This document shows, in pieces, positions 1-7,272 of a DNA stretch of 45,756 bases (within the stretch, counting starts at the first letter, position 1; every line of letters begins with the position of its first letter). This DNA comes from an uncultured Oscillospiraceae bacterium (GTDB lineage: Bacteria; Bacillota; Clostridia; Oscillospirales; Ruminococcaceae): assembly GCA_900539695.1 (NCBI GenBank), contig UQDG01000017.1, positions 1 to 45,756 of the forward strand, in the 5' to 3' direction. Below the pieces are notes generated by a model. The model searched no databases. It was not told the origin of the DNA and saw only the letters and a list, made by a program, of their open reading frames with translations. The position numbers and the translations under genes are program-made.

Positions 1-49
1 TGCCGCACCTCGCTCGCCGTATCGGCACTTAGAATTATGCGGTATTGCC
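1..49. repeat. Right end of a dispersed inverted-repeat (MITE-like) element, cut by the window edge
   Basis: The first 49 nt match the right end of the complete element at 22169-22338: both share the tract CACCTCGCTCGCCGTATCGG followed by CACTTAGAATT. The terminal sequence GAATTATGCGGTATTGCC (32-49) is the reverse complement, with two differences, of the terminus GGCAACACCGCACAATTC seen at 45707-45724. The left half of this copy lies outside the window. No coding capacity. Confidence 0.75.
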
Positions 50-74
50 TTAAAATACCCGAAATACAAGAACT

Positions 75-121
75 ACCCCTGATTTTGTACAAGTTGCACA
101 AAATTAGGGGTTAATTTTTTG
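75..121 (+). terminator. Rho-independent terminator of an upstream gene outside the window
   Basis: A 14-bp stem pairs ACCCCTGATTTTGT (75-88) with ACAAAATTAGGGGT (98-111), with one G-T wobble and a 9-nt loop, followed by a T run at 115-120. It separates whatever lies to the left from the glycosidase operon. It could also be read as part of a leader, but the promoter at 171-199 lies downstream of it. Confidence 0.7.
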
Positions 122-145
122 TCAGAAAAAACCGATTATCCCACT

Positions 146-199
146 AAAAGTACCACTTTTCGCAAACCCATTGCAGAAAACTGCGTTCTTCTGTACAAT
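146..199 (+). promoter_or_regulatory. Promoter of the GH2-GH3-symporter operon with nearby palindromes
   Basis: TTGCAG (171-176) and TACAAT (194-199) are separated by 17 nt and lie 35 nt upstream of the GH2 start. Inside the spacer region is the inverted repeat GCAG-AAAA-CTGC (173-184), and upstream lies AAAAGT-ACC-ACTTTT (146-160). Either could be an operator for a sugar-responsive regulator; no regulator gene adjoins. Confidence 0.6.
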
Positions 200-234
200 A
201 CATAGCAGACGAAAACACACTACGGAGGGACGCT

Positions 235-2154
235 ATGCGAAGCACGACCACGCTGATGAAAAACTGGCAGTTCACCGGCCCGGATGGCAAAACCATCACG
301 GTCGACCTGCCCCATACCTGGAACAACATCGACGGCCAGGATGGCGGCAACGACTACTGGCGCGGCAGCTGCACCTATAAAACCAGCTTTGCGGCCCCCG
401 CTTTTGACCCCGCTGCCCAGCAGGTCTGGCTGCAGTTCGAGGGTGTGGGCGACAGCGCCAAGGTCAGCCTGAACGGCACCGAGATTGCCAACCACGACGG
501 TGGCTTCTCCACCTTCCGGGCGGACATCACCGCTCTGCTGAAAGAGCAGAACGAGCTGACCGTCATCGCCGACAACAGCAAAAATGACTTTGTCTACCCC
601 CAGAAAGCCGACTTCACCTTCTATGGCGGCATCTACCGCACGGTCAGCCTGCTGGTGGTCAGCAAGGATCACATCGCACTGGATCACTTCGGCGGCCCCG
701 GTGTGCAGATCACCCCGACCGTGCAGGGCACCAACGCTGACATCCGCGTTGAGACCAGGGTCAGCGGTGAGGGTGAGGTCGCCATCTCCATCCTCGACGC
801 CGAGGGCAGGGAAGTGCTGGCAGGCAAAGGCGGCGACACCACCCTGACGATGGAGTATCCCCACCTGTGGGACGGCATCCGCGACCCCTACCTGTACACC
901 TGCGTCGTCCGCCTGATGAAGGACGGCCAGCCTGTCGATGAAGTCCGCCAGCGCTTCGGCGTGCGCAGCTTCTCGGTGGACCCCAAGCAGGGCTTCTTCC
1001 TCAATGGCCGCCCGTACCCGCTGCACGGTGTCTCCCGCCATCAGGACCGCAAGGGCCTGGGCAACGCCATCACGCGGGAGATGCACGACGAGGACATGCA
1101 GCTCATCAAGGAGCTGGGCGCGAACACCATCCGCCTGGCCCACTACCAGCATGACCAGTACTTCTATGACCTCTGCGATGAGGTAGGCATGGTCGTCTGG
1201 GCCGAGATCCCTTACATCTCGGAGCACATGCCAAACGGCCGCGCCAACACCATCAGCCAGATGAAAGAGCTGATCGTCCAGAACTACAACCACGCCAGCA
1301 TCGTCTGCTGGGGGGTCTCCAACGAGATCACCATCTCCACCAAGAATAACCGCGACATGCGGGACAACCACCACCAGCTCAACGATCTCTGCCACGAGAT
1401 GGACAAGACCCGCCTGACCACGCTGGCCTGCTACGCCATGTGCGGCCCCTTCAACCCGGTGGCCCACATCACCGATCTGGTCAGCTGGAACCTGTACCTG
1501 GGCTGGTATGTGCCGGGGCTGTTCCTGAACGATCTGTGGATGGATTTCTTCCACCTCTGCTACCCCAACCGCCCGCTGGGCTTCAGTGAATACGGCGCCG
1601 AGGGTATGCCCAATCTGCACAGTGAGCATCCCCGCCGCGGTGACCACACCGAGGAATATCAGGCCATCTACCACGAGTACATGCTGGAATGTTTCGCCCG
1701 CCATAAATGGCTGTGGTCCACCCACGTGTGGAATATGTACGATTTCGCCGCCGATGCCCGCGACCAGGGCGGTGAACCGGGCATGAACCATAAGGGACTG
1801 GTTACCTTCGACCGCAAGACCCGCAAGGACAGCTTCTACATCTACAAAGCCTGGTGGAGCAATGAACCGTTTGTGCATATCTGCTCCAAGCGGTTCATCG
1901 ACCGCACCCAGAACGAGATTGAGGTCAAGGTCTACTCCAACCAGAAGCAGGTCACGCTCTACGCCAACGGCGAAAAGCTGGCCGAGCAAGAGGGTGAGCA
2001 CATCTTCCGCTTCCGCGTAAAGCTGGATGGCGAAGTCAAGGTCCAGGCCGTGGCAGGGGATTGCATCGACGAGGCCGCTTTCCGCAAGGTAAGCACCCCC
2101 AACCCTGCCTACAAGCTGGGCAAGAAAAAGTCCACCAGCGCAAACTGGGTATAA
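235..2154 (+). CDS. Glycoside hydrolase family 2 (beta-galactosidase/beta-glucuronidase-like)
   Basis: A 639-residue cytoplasmic retaining glycosidase with no signal peptide. Domains in order: N-terminal sugar-binding sandwich (about 1-165, including the DYWRGSCTYK and FYGGIYR motifs), immunoglobulin-like domain (about 165-245), TIM barrel (about 250-545), and a C-terminal domain resembling DUF4982 (VYSNQKQVTLYANG). The predicted acid/base is Glu364 in GVSNEIT and the nucleophile Glu452 in FSEYGAEG, both in standard GH2 positions. The start at 235 follows the ribosome site GGAGG. It is the first gene of an operon with a membrane GH3 enzyme and a GPH symporter, so it probably hydrolyses an imported beta-glycoside. 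Substrate (galactoside, glucuronide or other) cannot be settled from the sequence. Confidence 0.9.
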   Translation: MRSTTTLMKNWQFTGPDGKTITVDLPHTWNNIDGQDGGNDYWRGSCTYKTSFAAPAFDPAAQQVWLQFEGVGDSAKVSLNGTEIANHDGGFSTFRADITALLKEQNELTVIADNSKNDFVYPQKADFTFYGGIYRTVSLLVVSKDHIALDHFGGPGVQITPTVQGTNADIRVETRVSGEGEVAISILDAEGREVLAGKGGDTTLTMEYPHLWDGIRDPYLYTCVVRLMKDGQPVDEVRQRFGVRSFSVDPKQGFFLNGRPYPLHGVSRHQDRKGLGNAITREMHDEDMQLIKELGANTIRLAHYQHDQYFYDLCDEVGMVVWAEIPYISEHMPNGRANTISQMKELIVQNYNHASIVCWGVSNEITISTKNNRDMRDNHHQLNDLCHEMDKTRLTTLACYAMCGPFNPVAHITDLVSWNLYLGWYVPGLFLNDLWMDFFHLCYPNRPLGFSEYGAEGMPNLHSEHPRRGDHTEEYQAIYHEYMLECFARHKWLWSTHVWNMYDFAADARDQGGEPGMNHKGLVTFDRKTRKDSFYIYKAWWSNEPFVHICSKRFIDRTQNEIEVKVYSNQKQVTLYANGEKLAEQEGEHIFRFRVKLDGEVKVQAVAGDCIDEAAFRKVSTPNPAYKLGKKKSTSANWV

Positions 2155-2210
2155 TTTTGGAAACACACCGCACTCCGCGGTTGGTTTAAACAAAACAAGG
2201 AGAAAACATA

Positions 2211-5210
2211 ATGGATGATCTGAAAATGCGAAAGCAGACCTTGAAAAAGGCCTACAAAAAGACCAAGCGTAAGCACATTACGCTGTGGAAAGTCCTGACG
2301 ATCCTCTGCGCGATCGTTATGGTCATTTCCGTGCCTTTGTCCGTACTGGCCGCAAAGTTCGACAATACCATGGCTGCCCGCTTTGGCGGCAGCTTCTGGG
2401 AGCTGGAGAACGAGGACACCAACGCCCAGTACTTCACCGGTGACTTCAACTCCGCCGAGGAGATGGTCAACTATGGTTTGGCTTTGACCCAGCAGGTCGA
2501 GGCCGAGGGCGCTGCCCTGCTGATGAACAACAACAACGCGCTGCCCCTGGCTGCCGACGCGAAGGTCAGCACCTTCTCCAGCAGCAGCGTCAACCTCGTG
2601 TACGGTGGCACCGGTTCCGGCAACATCGATGCCTCCACCGCCGACACCCTGCGCACCGCCCTCGAAAAGGTCGGTGTCACCGTCAACCCCACCCTGTGGG
2701 ACTTCTACACCACCGGCGCCGGCAAGGATTACTCCCGCAATACCGCCGGTACCGTCGCCACCGCCAGTGAAGTCACCGCTGAGGTGCCTTGGGACGTCTA
2801 CACCGACGAGGTCAAGAACAGCGTTGCCCAGTACGGCGATGCCGCCATCGTGACCCTGTCCCGCGTCGGCGGCGAGGGCGCTGACCTCTCCTACGACGAG
2901 GTCAACTACCTGACCCTCGACGAGAACGAGAAGGCCATGCTGCAGAACGTGGCCGAGATGAAGAAGAACGGCACTGTCAAAAAGACCATCGTGCTGATCA
3001 ACTCCGCCAACGCCCTGCAGGTCGATTTCCTCAAGAACAACGAGTACGACATCGACGCCGCGCTGTGGATCGGTGACGTGGGCATCTCCGGCATCAACGC
3101 CGTGGCCGAAATCCTGACCGGCAAGGTCAACCCCTCCGGCAGCCTGGTCGACACCTACTGCTACGACAACCTCAGCGCCCCCGCCATGTGGAACTTCACC
3201 CCCACCACCTATGAAGGCTACGTTGAGGGCGGCGATGTTCCCGCAAAGGCCAAGTCCTACATGATTTACCAGGAAGGCATCTATGTAGGCTACAAATACT
3301 ACGAAACCCGCTACGAGGACTTCGTTACCGGCAACGGCAACGCAGGCGACTACGCCTATGGCGACATCGTGGCATACCCCTTCGGCTACGGCATGAGCTA
3401 CACCGACTTTACTATCAGCGATATGAACGTCAGCTACAATGCCGCCGATGACACCTACACCGTCACCGTCAAGGTCACCAACACCGGCGACATGGCGGGC
3501 AAAAAGACCGTGCAGGTCTATGTCCAGAGCCCCTATACCGACTACGACAAGGAAAACGGCGTCGAGAAGTCTGCCGTTTCTCTGGTCGGCTTTGGCAAGA
3601 CCGGCATGATTGAGCCGGGCGCATCCGAAACCCTGTCCATGACCGTCAACAAGCGCGACATCGCCTCCTTTGATACCTACGGCGCAGGCACCTACATCCT
3701 GGATGCCGGTGACTACTACTTCACCGCCGCCACCGATGCCCACAACGCCGTCAACAACATTCTGGCTGCCAAGGGCTACACCGTCGAGTCCACCGACGGC
3801 AAGATGACCGCCGACGGCAACGCCGACCTGACCTACACCTGGACCGAGGACGCCCTCGACACCACCACCTATGCCACCAGCGAAAACGGCACCGAAATCA
3901 CCAACCAGCTGTCCTGCGCCGACCCCAACCTGTACGAGGGCGTTAAGGAAACCGTGACCTGGCTGAGCCGTTCTGACTGGAACGGCACCCTGCCCACCGA
4001 AACCGTTAAGCTGACCCTGACCGAGCTGCTCAAGAAGGATCTGCAGGACATCCGCTACGATGCCGCTGACTACGAGAGCGTTGAGATGCCCACCCTGGGT
4101 GCCAAGAACGGTGTCAAGCTGTACGATATGATCGGTCTGGACTACAACGATCCCAAGTGGGACGAGCTGCTGGATCAGATGACCTTCGACGAGATGAACT
4201 CCCTGATCGGCGACGCCTTCCACTGGACCATGCCTGTCAAGAGCGTGGAAGCCCCCGGCACCCGTGACGAGAACGGCCCCCAGGGTCTGACCGCCAGCCT
4301 GCTGGGCAACGACAAGAGCCAGCTGACCGCCACCGCCTTCACCTCTGAGGACGTGATGGCTGCCACCTTCAACACCGAGATTATGACCGAGATCGGCAAG
4401 GTTATCGGCAACAACTGCCTGCAAGCCAACATTGCCTGCCTGTACGGCCCCGGCAACAACATTCACCGCACCCCCTACGGCGGCCGTAACTTCGAGTACT
4501 ACTCCGAGGACGGCTTCCTGTCCGGCATGATGAGCGCCTACGAGGTCGCCGCCATTCAGGCAAAGGGCGTACACGTCGTTATGAAGCACTTTGCCCTGAA
4601 CGACTGCGAGCAGGATCGTATCGGCCTGGGCGTCTGGCTGAACGAGCAGGCTGCCCGTGAGGTCTACCTGAAAGCCTTCCAGGCTCCCGTCGAGGTCGGC
4701 AACGGCAACGGCGTTATGATTGCCTACACCCGCTGGGGCGCTGTCTGGTCCGGCGGCAACTACGGTCTGGTCACCGGCATCCTGCGCAACGAGTGGGGCT
4801 GCGACGGTATGGTCATTACCGATAACGTTCTGACCCAGTATGTCAACGGTCCCGACGGCGTTCTGGCCGGTGTGTCCATCTACGACGCCATGATGTCCTT
4901 CGTCACCGACACCCTGCCCCAGTACAAGAACGACCCCGTCATCGTCACCGCCATGCGCGAGGCCTGCCACCACAACCTGTACGCCATCGCCAACTCCTGC
5001 GGTATGAACGGCGTCGGCGCGGACACCACCATCAAGGTGCAGGAGCTGCCTCTGGTAAGCATGCTCAAGAACATTGCCCGCATCTCCGCGGTGCTGTTCG
5101 TTGTCTTTATCGTGCTGTGGGTGCTGGGCGGCAAGAAGTTCCGCAAGACCGAAGAATACAAGGCTTATAAAGATTTCAAAAAATCCCTGAAAGCCGCTAA
5201 GAAAGCCTAA
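2211..5210 (+). CDS. Membrane-anchored GH3 beta-glucosidase with reversed domain order
   Basis: A 999-residue family 3 glycoside hydrolase. The order is permuted: the GH3 C-terminal domain comes first (GAALLMNNNNALPL near residue 100), then a fibronectin-III-like domain (about 390-520, after FGYGMSYTDF), then the catalytic TIM barrel (about 640-930, with KHFALND at 792-798 and the predicted nucleophile Asp871 in GMVITDN). This order is known from Ruminococcus albus and Butyrivibrio beta-glucosidases. There is a hydrophobic segment near residues 24-47 after a very basic N-terminus, and a second at about 957-976 followed by a basic tail, so the enzyme appears tethered at both ends, with the catalytic part probably outside. 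AAGGAG lies 8 nt before the start. It probably acts upstream of the GPH symporter and the GH2 enzyme. Confidence 0.88.
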   Translation: MDDLKMRKQTLKKAYKKTKRKHITLWKVLTILCAIVMVISVPLSVLAAKFDNTMAARFGGSFWELENEDTNAQYFTGDFNSAEEMVNYGLALTQQVEAEGAALLMNNNNALPLAADAKVSTFSSSSVNLVYGGTGSGNIDASTADTLRTALEKVGVTVNPTLWDFYTTGAGKDYSRNTAGTVATASEVTAEVPWDVYTDEVKNSVAQYGDAAIVTLSRVGGEGADLSYDEVNYLTLDENEKAMLQNVAEMKKNGTVKKTIVLINSANALQVDFLKNNEYDIDAALWIGDVGISGINAVAEILTGKVNPSGSLVDTYCYDNLSAPAMWNFTPTTYEGYVEGGDVPAKAKSYMIYQEGIYVGYKYYETRYEDFVTGNGNAGDYAYGDIVAYPFGYGMSYTDFTISDMNVSYNAADDTYTVTVKVTNTGDMAGKKTVQVYVQSPYTDYDKENGVEKSAVSLVGFGKTGMIEPGASETLSMTVNKRDIASFDTYGAGTYILDAGDYYFTAATDAHNAVNNILAAKGYTVESTDGKMTADGNADLTYTWTEDALDTTTYATSENGTEITNQLSCADPNLYEGVKETVTWLSRSDWNGTLPTETVKLTLTELLKKDLQDIRYDAADYESVEMPTLGAKNGVKLYDMIGLDYNDPKWDELLDQMTFDEMNSLIGDAFHWTMPVKSVEAPGTRDENGPQGLTASLLGNDKSQLTATAFTSEDVMAATFNTEIMTEIGKVIGNNCLQANIACLYGPGNNIHRTPYGGRNFEYYSEDGFLSGMMSAYEVAAIQAKGVHVVMKHFALNDCEQDRIGLGVWLNEQAAREVYLKAFQAPVEVGNGNGVMIAYTRWGAVWSGGNYGLVTGILRNEWGCDGMVITDNVLTQYVNGPDGVLAGVSIYDAMMSFVTDTLPQYKNDPVIVTAMREACHHNLYAIANSCGMNGVGADTTIKVQELPLVSMLKNIARISAVLFVVFIVLWVLGGKKFRKTEEYKAYKDFKKSLKAAKKA

Positions 5211-5235
5211 CCCCCCCTACAGGATCCCGCAAGCT

Positions 5236-5260
5236 CCCCGCCGCCCCGGCGGGGACTTTT
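5236..5260 (+). terminator. Hairpin between GH3 and symporter genes
   Basis: Perfect 8-bp stem CCCCGCCG / CGGCGGGG with a 3-nt loop, followed by ACTTTT. It lies 26 nt after the GH3 stop and 34 nt before the symporter start. With a short T tract and no obvious promoter after it, it probably gives partial termination and lowers symporter expression. Confidence 0.55.
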
Positions 5261-5293
5261 GAGTAAATTCTCCCCCACAACAAGGAGCAGCCC

Positions 5294-6859
5294 ATGAGTG
5301 AAAATGCAAAGGCAGCGGGTGTCAACCGCGCCAAACTCTATCAGCTGGTGCTTTTCCCGCTGAACAACGGTGCCACCAACGTATACTATGTACTGGTGCT
5401 TTCCTACATTGCTACCTTTGGCAGCAATGTACTGGCGCTGGGTACCCTGTTTGCCTCGGTCATGGTCACGGCCATGCGCCTGTGTGATGCCATTACTGAC
5501 CCCATCATCGGCGCACTGATGGACCGCACCAACGGCAAGTTCGGCAAGTTCCGCCCGTTCATGGCCATCGGCAACCTGATTATGGCCGTCAGCATCCTGA
5601 TTCTGTACGGCATCACCCCCATGATTCCTGACACCATGATGTGGGCACGCTATGCTGCCTTTGTAGGGCTGTATTTCGTCTGGGTCATCGGCTACACCTT
5701 CCAGACCAGCTGCACCCGCTCCGGCCAGACGGTGCTGACCAACGACCCCAAGCAGCGCCCGCTGTTCACCATCTTCAACACGGTCGGCTCTCTGTTGGGC
5801 ATGGGCGTCATGCAGTTCTTTGCTCCCATCCTGGCCAAGAACTTTGAGGGCGGCTATTCCTCCGCCGGGTTCTTCCGCACCCTGGCCCCGGTAGGCATCA
5901 TCATGTCCATCGTGCTGACCATCCTGGCCATCATCGGCATCTGGGAGAAGGACCAGCCCAAGTACTTTGGCATCGGCGGCGAAAAGACCGAGAAGGTCAA
6001 AGTCTCCGAGTATCTCCAGATCATCAAAGAGAACAAGCCCATGCAGCGCCTGATGGTCGCCGGCGCCGGCACCAAGCTGGCGCTCTCCATCGCCAACAAT
6101 ACCACCGTGCTGTGCATGCTGTATGGCTGCATGATGGGCGCTTACGATGGGCTGTACCTGCCCATGATGGTGCTGGGCTATGTGTTCAGCGTGCCGTTCT
6201 TCCTGCTGTCGGTCCGTACCAGCCAGAAAAAGGGCCAGAAAGCCAGCCTGACCAAATATGTCAGTGTGGCGCTGGTCTGCTACATTGGCGTTTTTGTGCT
6301 GCTGGCACTGTGGGGCCGCGGTGATGCGTTCCACCTGTCCCTGATGGACGAGAACGGCCTGTCCATCAACTTGTACACGGTGCTGTTCATCCTGTTCTTC
6401 GGCATCGGCTACGGTGCCTACTACGCTACGGCGGATATGCCTATCCCCATGGTGGCTGACTGCTCTGACTACGAGACTTACCGCTCCGGCAAGTATATCC
6501 CCGGCATCATGGGCACTCTGTTCAGCTTGGTGGATAAGCTGGTTTCCAGCCTGTCGGCCACGGTTGTCGGCATTGCCGTCACCTTCATCGGCCTGAACAA
6601 TCTGCCCACCCAGTATGACCCCTATACCCCCGGTATGAACGTGGTAGTCATCGTGCTGTTCTGTGTGATTCCCATGCTGGCCTGGGCGGCGACCTTGATT
6701 GCCATGAAGGGTTACGCTTTGACCGGCGAAAAGATGAAAGAGATCCAGGCCATCAACGCCTGCCGCCGCGACGCTGTTGCGGGCGGCATGAAGCTGGAAG
6801 ATGCCATGGCCAAGTGGCAGACCATCGACCAGCTGCCTGCTGAGTACAAGGCCAACTAA
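5294..6859 (+). CDS. GPH-family sugar:cation symporter (MFS superfamily)
   Basis: A 521-residue polytopic membrane protein of the glycoside-pentoside-hexuronide:cation symporter family (MelB/YicJ type). The N-terminal region shows the family signature for helix 1 and the loop 2-3 motif (DAITDPIIGALMDRT, then GKFGKFRPFM), and about 12 hydrophobic segments follow. The C-terminal tail (about 480-521) is soluble. Start 5294 has AAGGAG 8 nt upstream. As third gene of the operon it probably imports the product released by the membrane GH3 enzyme for cytoplasmic cleavage by the GH2 enzyme. The driving ion and exact sugar are not visible. Confidence 0.88.
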   Translation: MSENAKAAGVNRAKLYQLVLFPLNNGATNVYYVLVLSYIATFGSNVLALGTLFASVMVTAMRLCDAITDPIIGALMDRTNGKFGKFRPFMAIGNLIMAVSILILYGITPMIPDTMMWARYAAFVGLYFVWVIGYTFQTSCTRSGQTVLTNDPKQRPLFTIFNTVGSLLGMGVMQFFAPILAKNFEGGYSSAGFFRTLAPVGIIMSIVLTILAIIGIWEKDQPKYFGIGGEKTEKVKVSEYLQIIKENKPMQRLMVAGAGTKLALSIANNTTVLCMLYGCMMGAYDGLYLPMMVLGYVFSVPFFLLSVRTSQKKGQKASLTKYVSVALVCYIGVFVLLALWGRGDAFHLSLMDENGLSINLYTVLFILFFGIGYGAYYATADMPIPMVADCSDYETYRSGKYIPGIMGTLFSLVDKLVSSLSATVVGIAVTFIGLNNLPTQYDPYTPGMNVVVIVLFCVIPMLAWAATLIAMKGYALTGEKMKEIQAINACRRDAVAGGMKLEDAMAKWQTIDQLPAEYKAN

Positions 6860-6885
6860 CTTTGCTGTATCCTATCTTCTCCATT

Positions 6886-6920
6886 GCCCCGGGCACCGCA
6901 AGGCCCGGGGCCTTTGTGTT
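6886..6920 (+). terminator. Rho-independent terminator of the glycosidase-symporter operon
   Basis: Perfect 9-bp GC stem GCCCCGGGC (6886-6894) / GCCCGGGGC (6903-6911) with an 8-nt loop, followed by a T-rich tail CTTTGTGTTT. It starts 26 nt after the symporter stop. Confidence 0.75.
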
Positions 6921-6941
6921 TGTGCAGAACACAAAATGTGA

Positions 6942-7205
6942 AAACTGCAAAACCCTATTGACAGCCTGGGCTTCCCGTTCTCGGACCCTACCGCCGAGGG
7001 GCCGGTCATCCAGGGGGCCAACCTGCGCGCTTTGCAGGGCGGTGTGACCACCGATAAAATCTTTGATTTCGTCCGCGAACTGCGCAAGGATGTCATCATC
7101 CCGATGGTGTTCATGATCTACGCCAACGTGGTTTTCTCCTACGCCACCGCCGCCCCGGAACACATCGGCGCGTATGTGAAAAGCATGAAGGACGCGCTGC
7201 GCTGA
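6942..7205 (+). pseudogene. trpA: Relic of tryptophan synthase alpha subunit (trpA), internally deleted
   Basis: From about 6960 the plus strand reads the TrpA core motif FPFSDPTAEGPVIQGANLRA, then GGVTTDKIFD, VRELRKDV, IPMVFMIYANVVFSYAT. It then jumps directly to a typical TrpA C-terminus, APEHIGAYVKSMKDALR, and a stop at 7203-7205. Intact TrpA is about 260 residues. Here roughly the first 45 residues and some 130 central residues are missing, leaving about 81 codons without a plausible start (a TGA at 6939 precedes the frame). The remaining codons are close to consensus, so the decay looks recent or the fragment was carried in by recombination. No other trp gene is nearby. Identification rests on motif recognition alone. 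Confidence 0.8.
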
Positions 7206-7230
7206 CGCCTGCCATTCTCCCTCCATTAAA

Positions 7231-7272
7231 ATACCCCCGCCAGGTCCCTCAACCTGACGGGGGTATATTTTT
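7231..7272. terminator. Bidirectional terminator between trpA relic and yfhO-like gene
   Basis: ATACCCCCG (7231-7239) pairs with CGGGGGTAT (7258-7266), and after one C-A mismatch CAGGT (7241-7245) pairs with ACCTG (7252-7256). It is flanked by ATTAAA on the left and ATTTTTA on the right, so it can end transcription in both directions. Confidence 0.75.

Noticed and set aside
2109..4973. Very long open frame on the minus strand opposite the GH3 gene
   Set aside because: It is antisense to a clear GH3 enzyme; its low-complexity Val/Gly/His-rich translation is what third-position GC bias produces. The same holds for long frames opposite the GH2, nagZ, pilin and other genes.
6862..7047. Small open frame after the symporter gene
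   Set aside because: It runs through the terminator hairpin and is out of frame with the trpA relic; no ribosome site.
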